A stretch of DNA of 55,087 nt from Hyphomicrobiales bacterium (lineage in GTDB: Bacteria > Pseudomonadota > Alphaproteobacteria > Rhizobiales > Beijerinckiaceae): assembly GCA_027483795.1 (NCBI GenBank), contig JAIXTT010000035.1, positions 1 through 55,087 of the forward strand. Reading direction: 5' to 3'. This document shows, piece by piece, positions 40,255-48,093 of the stretch (positions are counted from its first letter, which is position 1; each line of letters begins with the position of its first letter). The translations under genes were made by a program, and so were the position numbers. The notes below the pieces were generated by a model. It saw nothing but the letters and a program-made list of their open reading frames with translations. It was not told the origin of the DNA and searched no databases.

Positions 40255-41124
40255 TCAGCCGGGCGGCTGCTCCGAGCTCTCGGTTTCGGTCCAGAACAGA
40301 ACCCGCTTCTGCACGACCTTGAGCAGCCCGTGCATGCTGATCCCGATCACCGAGAGCATGATGAAGACCGAGAAGGTGCCCGCCATGTCCATCTGCGCGG
40401 TCATCGACAGGATCAGCGTTCCGAGGCCGAATTGCGCGCCGACGAATTCGCCCACCACCGCGCCGACGATCGAGAAGACCGACGCCATTTCGAGGCCGGC
40501 GAAGATGTAGGGCAGGGCCGAAGGCACGCGGACCTTCCAGAAGACGGTCCAAGGGCCCGCCCCGAGAGCGCGCATCAGTTCGAGCTTCTCCCGGTCGACG
40601 GCGCGGAAGCCCGCAAGGCTCGTCACCAGCAGCGGGAAGAAGGTGAGCAGAGCGATGATCACCACCTTCGACGTCAGGCCGAAGCCGAACCAGAGCACGA
40701 TGATCGGGGCCAGCGCGATCTTGGGAAGGCTCTGGATCGCGACGAGATAGATCCGGAGCGTCGCTTCGAGCAGCCGGAACTGCGAGATGATCGTTCCGAG
40801 AAGCAGGCCGGCGCCGCAGCCCGCGATGAAGCCCAGCACGATCTGTTGGAGCGTGATGCGGGCATGCAGCCAATATCCCGCGCGTTCGTTCGGGCCGTAG
40901 CTCAGCCCCTTCAGCAACGCGTCCCAGATCTTGCTGGGCGGCGGGAGGATGAAGGTCGGCACCTTGAAGGCGACCACCGACCATTCCCAGAACCAGATGA
41001 TCGCGATGAGGCCGAGCGGCGCGACCAGAAGCTCCGGACGACGGCGGAACATGAGACGCAGGCGGCCGGGGCGTTTCTTGGCGGCGATCGGCCGCTCCGC
41101 GGGCGTGGTATCCGTCCCGGTCAT
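40255..41124 (-). CDS. ABC transporter permease, SsuC/TauC type
   Basis: A 289-residue permease with about six transmembrane segments. The EAA-type loop reads REKLELMRALGAGPWTVFWKVRVPSALPYIFAGLE, typical of nitrate/sulfonate/taurine permeases. The N-terminus includes the family-like segment PPSKIWDALLKGLSYG after the first helix. The start ATG 41124 overlaps the ATPase stop (ATGA). It pairs with the NMT1-type binding protein encoded at 36685-37773. Confidence 0.92.
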   Translation of the reverse strand: MTGTDTTPAERPIAAKKRPGRLRLMFRRRPELLVAPLGLIAIIWFWEWSVVAFKVPTFILPPPSKIWDALLKGLSYGPNERAGYWLHARITLQQIVLGFIAGCGAGLLLGTIISQFRLLEATLRIYLVAIQSLPKIALAPIIVLWFGFGLTSKVVIIALLTFFPLLVTSLAGFRAVDREKLELMRALGAGPWTVFWKVRVPSALPYIFAGLEMASVFSIVGAVVGEFVGAQFGLGTLILSMTAQMDMAGTFSVFIMLSVIGISMHGLLKVVQKRVLFWTETESSEQPPG

Positions 41125-41960
41125 GACAGGCCTCCGTTCCCCGCGCCGTGCTCCGCACCGCTCTCGAGCCCGTAGAGAAGCCCGCGGACCTCGCCGCAGA
41201 CGGCGCCGAATTCGGGGTCGCTCAGCACGGCCATCGAGCGGGGACGCGGAATGTCCACCTTGATGATCCGCGCGATCCGCCCGGGCCGCGCGCTCAGCAC
41301 CACCACGCGGTCGGCGAGGAAGACGGCTTCGGGAATGGAATGCGTGATGAGGACGACGGTCTTCCCGCTCTCGCTCCAGATGCGCTGGAGTTCGAGGTTC
41401 ATCTGCTCGCGGGTCATCGCGTCGAGCGCGCCGAAGGGCTCGTCCATCAGAAGGATGCGCGGATCGTTGACGAGCGCCCGCGTGATGGAGGCGCGCTGCT
41501 GCATGCCTCCGGACAGTTCCATCGGATACTTCTTCTCGAAGTCGCCGAGACCGACCATGGACAGAAGATGCCGGGCCCTCTCCCTGGCCTGCGCCATGGG
41601 ACGTCCCTGCACCTCGGCGGGCAGGAGCACGTTGTCGAGGATGGTCCGCCAGGGGAAGAGGACCGGGTTCTGGAAGACGATCCCGATGTCGCGGCGCGGT
41701 TCGCTGACGGGCGTCCCGTCGAGTTCGACGACGCCTTCGGTCGCGGGCTGCAGACCGGCGAGGATCTTCAGCAGCGTGCTCTTCCCGCAGCCGGACGGGC
41801 CCACGATCGTGACGAATTCGCCGTCGTCCACCGTCAACGAAATGTCCGACAGGGCGCGGATGCGCTCCTGAGCGAGGGTCGTGAAGACCTTGTCCACCCG
41901 GTCGATCCGGATGATGGGTCCGCCCCGCCGTGTGTCCTGCCCGCCGCCGTGTCCCGGCAT
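41121..41960 (-). CDS. ABC transporter ATP-binding protein, SsuB/TauB type
   Basis: A 279-residue ATPase with Walker A GPSGCGKST, Q-loop VFQNPVLFPWRT, signature LSGGMQQR, Walker B ILLMDEPFGALD and H-loop LITHS. The VFQNPVLFPWRTILDNV stretch is typical of nitrate/sulfonate/taurine importers. A start at ATG 41960 precedes the conserved domain by about 15 residues. It heads the transporter part of the operon; the alpha/beta hydrolase gene lies 28 bases upstream. Confidence 0.93.
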   Translation of the reverse strand: MPGHGGGQDTRRGGPIIRIDRVDKVFTTLAQERIRALSDISLTVDDGEFVTIVGPSGCGKSTLLKILAGLQPATEGVVELDGTPVSEPRRDIGIVFQNPVLFPWRTILDNVLLPAEVQGRPMAQARERARHLLSMVGLGDFEKKYPMELSGGMQQRASITRALVNDPRILLMDEPFGALDAMTREQMNLELQRIWSESGKTVVLITHSIPEAVFLADRVVVLSARPGRIARIIKVDIPRPRSMAVLSDPEFGAVCGEVRGLLYGLESGAEHGAGNGGLS

Positions 41961-41988
41961 GTCGTTTTTCCCCCCGATTGCGAGTCTC

Positions 41989-42816
41989 TTACGGACTTCG
42001 TTGCAGGCGTTCGCGGAGCCAGCCGACCACGAGGTCCGCGACCTCGGTTTCCTGACCCGTGTAGAAGTGGTCGCAATTCTCGGGGATCACGACGTCGGTC
42101 GGACCGCCGCTGCGGGCGGCGAATTCCTCGGCCGGATAGATGTCCGCGCGTTCGAGATCGCCCCGCACGTACAAGGTCGGGCAGCGGACCTGCGGTGCAT
42201 GCTCCATCATGTCCGGACACCGGGTCACGAAATCGACGAAGGTCTCCGCCGTGATCGCGTGCCACCAGCCGGGCAGCAACATCAGCTCTTTCCCGCGGCC
42301 TTCGGCGATCCGGCGGCGGCTCTCTTCGAGGAATTCGTCGTAGCGATCCTTGGCGAAAAGCCCGTTTTCGCTGTTCAGCCGCCCGATCTCCGGACCGCCC
42401 CGATGCGCCGACAACAAGACCATCGCGGGCGTGTCCGGCCGGGCCGCGACATGCGGGACCGCGAGCATCCCGCCGTTGCTGTGGCCGATCACGACCGGCG
42501 AAGGGAAACCCTGTTCGGCCAGCCATGCGGCCGCGAGGGCGTCGTCTTCGAGCATTTCGGCGACGAGCTGGTTCGCCCCGCCCGACCATCCGCGCCCATG
42601 CGTATGGATCACGTCATGCCCGCGGCGGTTGAACGAAAGGACGGCGAATCCCGCGGCCACGAGCGGCTCGGCCAGGAACCGCGAAGGTCCGGAGTAAAAA
42701 TTCTTGCAGTTTCCGTGAAAGATCAGGGCGGCCCGATCCGCTCCCTCGTCGGGAACGTAGAACGCTCCGTCGAGCGGATGGGTCGGCGTTGCGATCGAAA
42801 CCAGTCGGACCCGCAT
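41989..42816 (-). CDS. Alpha/beta hydrolase
   Basis: A hydrolase of about 275 residues. The oxyanion strand reads ALIFHGNCKNFYSGP, the nucleophile elbow VVIGHSNGGMLA, an acid candidate lies in YVRGDLERADIYPAEEF and the His in CDHFYTGQE. I chose ATG 42816 (MRVRLVSIATP); ATG 42837 would add seven residues and has no better ribosome site. It appears to be the first gene of the minus-strand transporter/hydrolase operon, with the promoter expected in 42840-43030. It resembles dienelactone-hydrolase-like esterases in general pattern; the substrate is unknown. Confidence 0.85.
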   Translation of the reverse strand: MRVRLVSIATPTHPLDGAFYVPDEGADRAALIFHGNCKNFYSGPSRFLAEPLVAAGFAVLSFNRRGHDVIHTHGRGWSGGANQLVAEMLEDDALAAAWLAEQGFPSPVVIGHSNGGMLAVPHVAARPDTPAMVLLSAHRGGPEIGRLNSENGLFAKDRYDEFLEESRRRIAEGRGKELMLLPGWWHAITAETFVDFVTRCPDMMEHAPQVRCPTLYVRGDLERADIYPAEEFAARSGGPTDVVIPENCDHFYTGQETEVADLVVGWLRERLQRSP

Positions 42817-43031
42817 GCATCGCACCTGCCCGGCCATGGCGGCCGATGGTTCAGACTAGGTGCGCGCGCGGACGGCGTTCCAATACAATCTTTCGACGCC
42901 GCCGATCACGAAAGGTTATCGCACCCGCCCCACAAACCCTTTTCGAGCCGCGGCGGAGACCCCGGCCTCCCCGCCGCGGACGATCTTGACCTTCGGACCC
43001 GCCGCATCACTTCTCCGCGCGGAGGCACGAG

Positions 43032-43247
43032 ATGCGGCAGGACGACGACGAGGACGAAGCGGCGATCGCCGCCATGGCCGATCTGGAAGACGTCTGCGGC
43101 GATCTTTTCGGCCTGCCCCCGCCCGCCGAGATCGCCCGTCGCGAGCGGGCCTTCGCGGCGAGAAGGATCGATCCCGCCGCCGACCCTTCCGCCGGAGCGA
43201 CCGCGCGCATCATTCCCTTCCCGCCCCGCCCGGGCGTGGAGGACTGA
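43032..43247 (+). CDS. Small acidic hypothetical protein
   Basis: A 71-residue frame with a good ribosome site (cggagg seven bases before ATG 43032). The start is strongly acidic (RQDDDEDEAAIAAMADLEDVCGDL), a basic stretch ARRERAFAARR follows, and it ends RIIPFPPRPGVED. The middle probably forms one or two helices. The product is not recognised. It is convergent with pcm, and an open frame on the opposite strand covers the same bases, so this is a prediction rather than a certain gene. Confidence 0.5.
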   Translation: MRQDDDEDEAAIAAMADLEDVCGDLFGLPPPAEIARRERAFAARRIDPAADPSAGATARIIPFPPRPGVED

Positions 43248-43261
43248 GCGACGCGCGCAGT

Positions 43262-43960
43262 TCACGCGCCGGGCCAGGCCTGCCGGCCCACGAGCGGAAC
43301 GAAGGTCACCGGACCGAGATCCTCCTTGTCGAAGCCCGTCGCCGTGCGGCGCAGCCTGATCAGCGTCTGGCCTCCGAAACCGCCGCCGAGAGGCATCACG
43401 AGCCGTCCGCCCGGAGCGAGTTGCTCCTCGAGCGCGGGCGGAACCCGCGGCCCCGACGCCGCCACGAGGATCGCGTCATAGGGCGCGTGTTCGGGCAGTC
43501 CGAGGCTGCCGTCCCCCTGATGGACCCGCACGTCCGATACGCCCGCCGCCGTGAGGTTGCGCCGGGCCGTCTCGACCAGTTCCGGCATCCTTTCGACGCC
43601 GTCGACCGTGGCCGCGAGGCGTGCCAGCACGGCCGCCGCATAGCCGGAACCGGTCCCGATCTCGAGCACCCGGTCGCCGGGCCCGATCCGCGCCGCCTGC
43701 GCCATGAGCGCGACGACGTAGGGCTGGGAGATCGTCTGCCCGCAGGCGATCGGAAGCGGGCGGTCCTCATAGGCGAAGGCCGCATAGGCGGGCGGCACGA
43801 AGACCTCCCGCGGCACCTTCCCCATCGCGTCGAGCACGCGGCGATCCGTGATGCCGCGGCCGGCGATCTGATGCTCCACCATCGCGGCGCGCAAGGCCGC
43901 CGGGTCGCTCGGCGGCCGCCGCTCGCCCTCTTCGGCCGGCGTCATCTTTTCCGCCCGCAT
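43262..43960 (-). CDS. pcm: Protein-L-isoaspartate O-methyltransferase
   Basis: A 232-residue SAM-dependent repair methyltransferase acting on isoaspartyl residues of damaged proteins in the cytoplasm. Visible: MVEHQIAGRGITDRRVLDAMGKVPRE, FVPPAYAAFAYEDRPLPIACGQTISQPY and the SAM site VLEIGTGSGYAAAVLA, all diagnostic of Pcm. An N-terminal extension of about 20 residues contains a second Met at residue 6. It stands alone, convergent with the small plus-strand gene and divergent from the RTX gene. Confidence 0.93.
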   Translation of the reverse strand: MRAEKMTPAEEGERRPPSDPAALRAAMVEHQIAGRGITDRRVLDAMGKVPREVFVPPAYAAFAYEDRPLPIACGQTISQPYVVALMAQAARIGPGDRVLEIGTGSGYAAAVLARLAATVDGVERMPELVETARRNLTAAGVSDVRVHQGDGSLGLPEHAPYDAILVAASGPRVPPALEEQLAPGGRLVMPLGGGFGGQTLIRLRRTATGFDKEDLGPVTFVPLVGRQAWPGA

Positions 43961-44122
43961 TCCGTCCTCCCCCGCGCTTTCGAAGACAACGGTCCGGCCG
44001 CCCCGCGGTTGCCGAAGGCGTGCCGAAAAAGCGCCCGAGACGATGCGGTTCTCAGGCTTCCGCGTGTCCGCTTCCTCCTTCGGCGGGACGGCGTCCCGAC
44101 CCCCGCCACGTCGAAGGACGTG

Positions 44123-44150
44123 TTGTATTACGTTACGTAATGTCTAATCT
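44123..44150 (+). promoter_or_regulatory. Promoter of the RTX gene with palindromic operator in the spacer
   Basis: A ttgtat (44123-44128) and taatct (44145-44150) pair, 16 bases apart, resembles a weak -35/-10. The 15-nt palindrome attacgttacgtaat (44127-44141) covers the spacer: 7-bp arms around a central T. A repressor or activator bound there would control the RTX gene starting at 44196. The regulator is unknown. Confidence 0.5.
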
Positions 44151-44195
44151 GTCCCGCGAGGGGGCTCCGGTCGACCAAGAGTCAGGAGCTGAACG

Positions 44196-44975
44196 ATGGC
44201 CATCAACTCTCCCAAGGGGGGCTTCGGCATGTCCGCGGCCGCGGCGGGCCTCGGACCCTATGCGGTCAAGGGCACGTCCGGGAACGACGCATTGATCGGA
44301 AGTTCGGTCCGCGGAGGCCGGGGCAACGATACGCTCACGGGAACGAACGGGAACGACACGTTGAACGGCGGGCCGGGCGTCGACGACATCCGACCCGGCT
44401 TCGGCGACGATTTCGTCGTGGGGGGGCCGGGCAACGACACGTTCGGGGGCGGGCCGGGCAACGACACGCTGTTCGGACGTCAGGGCAACGACTCGATCAG
44501 CGGTGGCCCCGACGACGACGTGATCCATGGCGGGCAGGGATCGGACACGATCTCGGGCGCCGACGGCGACGACCGCATCCATGGCGGCTCCGGGGCCGAC
44601 ACGCTGAACGGCGGCAGCGGCGACGACACCCTCGTCGGCGGCAGCGGGAACGATTTTCTGACGGGCAATGTCGGCGACGATCGGCTCTACGGCGGTGCCG
44701 GAAAGGACACGCTGCGCGGAGACGCGGGCGACGACACGCTCGTCGGCGGGGCCGGCGCCGACACGTTCTTCTTCGGCGCGAATACGGGCAACGACGTGGT
44801 CGAGGATTTCGGCAAGCACGACGTGCTCGATCTTCGTGGCCTCGGCCTCTACGACCTCGGCGACGTGCTCGCCGCCACGACCTTCGTCGACGGCGATGCG
44901 GTGATCACCGTAGGCGCGAACACCGTGACGGTCCTGAACGTCACGAGCTTCGCCGTCGACGACTTCGTCTTCTGA
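44196..44975 (+). CDS. RTX-type calcium-binding secreted protein
   Basis: A 259-residue protein made mostly of nonapeptide repeats of the GGxGxDxLx class, from about residue 28 to 190 (for example GGSGDDTLVGGSGND, GGAGKDTLRGDAGDD, GGAGADTFFF). These form calcium-filled beta-rolls. The C-terminal 60 residues, VVEDFGKHDVLDLRGLG to the end DDFVF, look like a type I secretion signal region with a hydrophobic tail. It has no N-terminal signal peptide and no enzymatic domain. No secretion ABC transporter is encoded nearby. Its position between the palindromic promoter and luxI/luxR raises the possibility of quorum-controlled secretion, perhaps as an adhesion or matrix protein. Confidence 0.88.
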   Translation: MAINSPKGGFGMSAAAAGLGPYAVKGTSGNDALIGSSVRGGRGNDTLTGTNGNDTLNGGPGVDDIRPGFGDDFVVGGPGNDTFGGGPGNDTLFGRQGNDSISGGPDDDVIHGGQGSDTISGADGDDRIHGGSGADTLNGGSGDDTLVGGSGNDFLTGNVGDDRLYGGAGKDTLRGDAGDDTLVGGAGADTFFFGANTGNDVVEDFGKHDVLDLRGLGLYDLGDVLAATTFVDGDAVITVGANTVTVLNVTSFAVDDFVF

Positions 44976-44980
44976 GCCTT

Positions 44981-45008
44981 CGCCGACCCCGCAGCGGCGG
45001 GGTCGGCG
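44981..45008. terminator. Bidirectional terminator between the RTX gene and luxI
   Basis: A perfect 12-bp stem (cgccgaccccgc at 44981-44992, gcggggtcggcg at 44997-45008) with the loop agcg, placed exactly between the convergent RTX and luxI stop codons. Confidence 0.8.
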
Positions 45009-45015
45009 TTCCTCG

Positions 45016-45669
45016 TCACGCCGCGAGCGCGTAGGAGGGCAGGCCGAGTTCCCGGATGTCCTTTTCGAGGACGGGCCAGGTGACGCCGCCCGCGCGCCGG
45101 AAATTGGCTTCGAGTTCGTCGCCCATCTCGAAGGCGACGGCGTAGCAGAGCGTTCCGCCGATGCGCTGCGGGGGCGAGATCGGCTCGCCCGCACAGCCCG
45201 CCCGCTTGAAGGTGCGGTGCATGAAGGCGTCGATCACCGCCACGAAATGCGAGACGCCCGACGCGACCGCGATCTCGTTCGACGCGATCGCAAGCTCCGC
45301 GGTGGCGATCCCGAGAAGCCGATCTCCCTGCCCGGTCCCGGCGGTCGGATCGGCCGCGAGCCGGCTCACTTCCCAGATCCGCGGACTGTAGACCGGGCTG
45401 CCGTCGGGCAGGAGTTGCGGGAAGACGTCGTTCAACATGTTGAACCCGGTCGTCGGCAGCAGGCGCATGGTGCCGACGACCTGTTCGCGCTCGTCGAGCG
45501 CGAGAAGATAGACCGGGTCCATCGCGTCGAACCCGTCCACCTCCCAATCGCTGATGACCGGGACCTGCCAGGCCATCCGTTCATGGAAGACCTTCTTCCG
45601 CAGTCTGTGCATCCCGTCGATTTCACGGGGGAAGAGATGGCGCTGGTGACCATGGACGATGCGGATCAT
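45016..45669 (-). CDS. luxI: Acyl-homoserine-lactone synthase, LuxI family
   Basis: A 217-residue autoinducer synthase joining S-adenosylmethionine and an acyl donor. Conserved LuxI residues are visible: MHRLRKKVFHERMAW (the Arg, Phe and Trp of the N-terminal core), the acidic DWEVDGFDAMDP, VVGTMRLLPTTG and IWEVSRLA with the invariant Glu and Arg. Length fits the family. ATG 45669 follows gaggga in transcript sense. luxR lies 92 bases upstream in the same direction, and a lux-box-like dyad sits in that gap. The acyl chain cannot be predicted. Confidence 0.93.
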   Translation of the reverse strand: MIRIVHGHQRHLFPREIDGMHRLRKKVFHERMAWQVPVISDWEVDGFDAMDPVYLLALDEREQVVGTMRLLPTTGFNMLNDVFPQLLPDGSPVYSPRIWEVSRLAADPTAGTGQGDRLLGIATAELAIASNEIAVASGVSHFVAVIDAFMHRTFKRAGCAGEPISPPQRIGGTLCYAVAFEMGDELEANFRRAGGVTWPVLEKDIRELGLPSYALAA

Positions 45670-45726
45670 GGCGGATTTCCCTCAGGCGTCGGTGAGGGGA
45701 ATCTATGGCCATCGCGCCGCGTCGTT

Positions 45727-45746
45727 ACCTGTACGAAAGGGCAGGA
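45727..45746 (-). promoter_or_regulatory. lux-box-like element upstream of luxI
   Basis: The sequence acctgtacgaaagggcagga has CCTG/CAGG half-site symmetry and follows the acctgt...caggt pattern of LuxR/TraR boxes. It is centred about 68 bases upstream of the luxI start, within the luxR-luxI gap, where a LuxR-type activator would be expected to bind. The inner positions are imperfect. Confidence 0.5.
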
Positions 45747-45761
45747 AGCCCGCTCTCCGCG

Positions 45762-46568
45762 TCAGTAGAGCGCGATCGCGCCGCTCGCGAGCGCCTTGGC
45801 GACCGCCTGCGTCGTGTTCAACGCGTCGAGCTTTCCGCGGGCGTTTTCGAGATGGAACTTCACGGTCCGCTCGCTGATGTTCATGATCCGCGCGATGTCC
45901 CAGTCCGACTTGCCCGTCGCGCGCCAGCGCAGGCAGTCCTTCTCCCGCTGGGAAAGCCGGCCCGCATAGTCGGGGAAGACGACGCCCGCCGTCTTCAGCG
46001 CGTAATGATGGAAATGATGCGCCAAGAGGAGCATCTCCGGCATCAGCGTACGGCGGAGATCGGCCCAGTCCCCGTCGCCGAGATCCGAAGTGATCGAGAA
46101 CAGGCCGAATTCGTTGCAGCGCCCGCGGATCGGAAAGGAGAGTCCCTGCCGGCCGACGCGGCATTCCTGCGCTTCTCCGAAGAAACGGGAGACGAGCTTG
46201 TCGGAGCGGTCGATCCCGCTCCAGTCCACGGGCAGAAACCCGCCGAGACCGGCCCGGACCACGGGATCGATGTCGATGTAATTCCGCTGGACGTAGCGCT
46301 TCAGCCATTCCGGCGAATAGGTCACGGCATGCAGAGGCAGCGCCGTGATCTGGGTCGGAATGTTCATCGCCACATAGGAGACGTGGTCGATGCCGAAGCG
46401 CCGGACCGCGTCGACCAGAATGTCCGCCGCGTCGGGGATCTTCTCCGCCCCGGCGAGGCCCTCGATGAGGCTCGCCACCGTTTCGATCGGTGAATCGCCG
46501 CCGTGCGAAAAATTCGCCTTCCCGGCGCCGTCCAAGAAGGAAGACGCCCCCCTCAATTCCATATTCAT
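45762..46568 (-). CDS. luxR: LuxR-family quorum-sensing regulator
   Basis: A 268-residue regulator with an N-terminal autoinducer-binding domain (VSYVAMNIPTQI, YIDIDPVVRAG, PVDWS, LSFPIRGRCNEFGLFS) and a C-terminal LuxR helix-turn-helix LSQREKDCLRWRATGKSDWDIARIMNISERTVKFHLENARGKL shown here across about residues 205-250. I chose ATG 46568; ATG 46562 is possible. It is followed by luxI in the same direction, so ligand-bound LuxR probably activates luxI through the dyad between them. Confidence 0.93.
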   Translation of the reverse strand: MNMELRGASSFLDGAGKANFSHGGDSPIETVASLIEGLAGAEKIPDAADILVDAVRRFGIDHVSYVAMNIPTQITALPLHAVTYSPEWLKRYVQRNYIDIDPVVRAGLGGFLPVDWSGIDRSDKLVSRFFGEAQECRVGRQGLSFPIRGRCNEFGLFSITSDLGDGDWADLRRTLMPEMLLLAHHFHHYALKTAGVVFPDYAGRLSQREKDCLRWRATGKSDWDIARIMNISERTVKFHLENARGKLDALNTTQAVAKALASGAIALY

Positions 46569-46756
46569 GGCAGTGTACCGTCTTTTGAAATGAAACTTGA
46601 AATCGAACGAAGAAACCAACGATCCGATCATCATACATCAAAGTCGCGGTGCTTGCAGGCCCATCTGCGCGGCCGCCCGCCTCGGCTTCCTCCTTCCCCC
46701 GCGCGGGACAGACGAAGCGCTTCGCCGGGCTGATCCGGGCGCGATCCGCGCCGCCC

Positions 46757-47857
46757 TTACGAGACGGCTTCCGCGACGCGTTCGCGCTCGTGCCGGGCGA
46801 GTCGCTCGGTCGCCAGCCGGATCGCCAGCGCGCGCAGGCCCGCCTGCCAAGGCTTCGGAGCCGGGAGAGCGAGCGCTTGACGGATCTCGCGCGGATCGGA
46901 GACGAACCAAAGCGGTTCGCCGGGACGCCGATCCGCATGGTCGCATGGCACGGGGCGGCCGTAGAGCCGCTCGATGAAGGCCACGATCTGCCGGAGGCTC
47001 ACGGCATTGGCCGGTCCGCCTCCCAGATTGAAGGCGCGGCCCGTCACCCTGTCGATGTTTCTCCAAGCCGCGCAGAAGGCCTCGAGCGCGTCTTCGACGT
47101 CGAGCATGTCGCGGACCCGTCTTCCGTCGCCGTGGATGGTGATCCCTTCGCCCGCCATGGCGCGGGCCATGAATTGCGCGATCCGGCCTCGATCCTCCCC
47201 GCCGGTCTCGCGCGCCCCGCAGATGCAGCCCATGCGCAGCACGCAGGCGGGCACGCCGAAGCTGCGGGCGTAATCGAGGACATATTGATCCGCCGCGCCC
47301 TTGGAGCAGCCGAAGGGCGTGCGGAAGGACAAGGGATGGGTCTCGGCGATCCCCGCGGCGCGAAGATCGAGGTCGGCGGGCAGATGGGCCTCGGGCGTGG
47401 ACTCGAGGGCGATGTCCGCGAGATCGCCGTAGACCTTGTCGGTTCCCGCGAAGATCAGCGGCGTGCCGTCGCCGCGGGCCCGGAGCGCCTCGAGCAGGAT
47501 CAAGGTGCCGCCGACGTTCACGGTGAAGTCGCTGATCGGATCGGCGAGGCTCGCCGTCACCGAGACCTGTGCCGCGAAGTGGAAGACGACGCGGGCCTCC
47601 CGCACGGCCTCGGCCACCGCGCGGCCGTCCCGGATGTCGGCCGTGATCGCGCGGATGCGATGCGGATGCCGCTCCTGCAGACGGGCGAGATCGCCTTCGA
47701 CGCCCGGCCGCACGAGCGAATCGAGCACGACCACCTCATGCCCTTCCGAGGCGAGGCGGTCGGCGAGATTCGAGCCGAGGAAGCCCGCGCCGCCCGTGAT
47801 CAGGACGGGTCCCCGTCCGGCGTTCGTCGCCCGCATCGGTCCGACCGCGTCGTTCAT
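46757..47857 (-). CDS. NAD-dependent epimerase, CDP-paratose 2-epimerase-like, with Phe for catalytic Tyr
   Basis: A 366-residue extended SDR. It has the Rossmann motif TGGAGFLGSNLADRL (21-35), NVGGTLILLEA, AGTDKVYGD (138-145), and FGCSKGAADQY (182-192), ending with substrate-domain features GDGRRVRDMLDVED and NLGGGPANAVSL. CDP-paratose (tyvelose) 2-epimerases have YGCSKG at this point: the YxxxK catalytic Tyr is here F182 (codon TTC on the minus strand), while Lys186 is kept. Activity may be altered or lost. It would otherwise act on nucleotide sugars for surface polysaccharide. It stands alone, with 188 and 236 bp of non-coding DNA on either side. Confidence 0.82.
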   Translation of the reverse strand: MNDAVGPMRATNAGRGPVLITGGAGFLGSNLADRLASEGHEVVVLDSLVRPGVEGDLARLQERHPHRIRAITADIRDGRAVAEAVREARVVFHFAAQVSVTASLADPISDFTVNVGGTLILLEALRARGDGTPLIFAGTDKVYGDLADIALESTPEAHLPADLDLRAAGIAETHPLSFRTPFGCSKGAADQYVLDYARSFGVPACVLRMGCICGARETGGEDRGRIAQFMARAMAGEGITIHGDGRRVRDMLDVEDALEAFCAAWRNIDRVTGRAFNLGGGPANAVSLRQIVAFIERLYGRPVPCDHADRRPGEPLWFVSDPREIRQALALPAPKPWQAGLRALAIRLATERLARHERERVAEAVS

Positions 47858-48093
47858 GTCGCGGACTCCCGCGCCTCGCCCGCTCTTCGGGCTGCCTTCG
47901 CGTGGTCCTTTTGCTTCTGCGCTGCGGTCATGACGGTCTCCCCCGAGCGTGGACGCCGGGGTAACCGCGCGGACGCGCGGAAGGTTCCGAAGAGGAGGCG
48001 GGCTTCCGGCGGGCGTCTTCCTCCGGGGCGTTCAGGATCGTGCCGCAGACCCGGCGAAGCTCTCGGCGGCGGCGAACCGTCCGCCCGCGGCCG

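Noticed and set aside
44280-44760. CRISPR-like or satellite repeat
   Set aside because: The short periodicity is the coding sequence of RTX nonapeptides, not spaced identical repeats.
44133-45194. 353-codon minus-strand frame over the RTX gene
   Set aside because: The RTX gene on the plus strand has clear GGxGxDxLx repeats and a promoter; the minus frame is a repetitive mirror of these.
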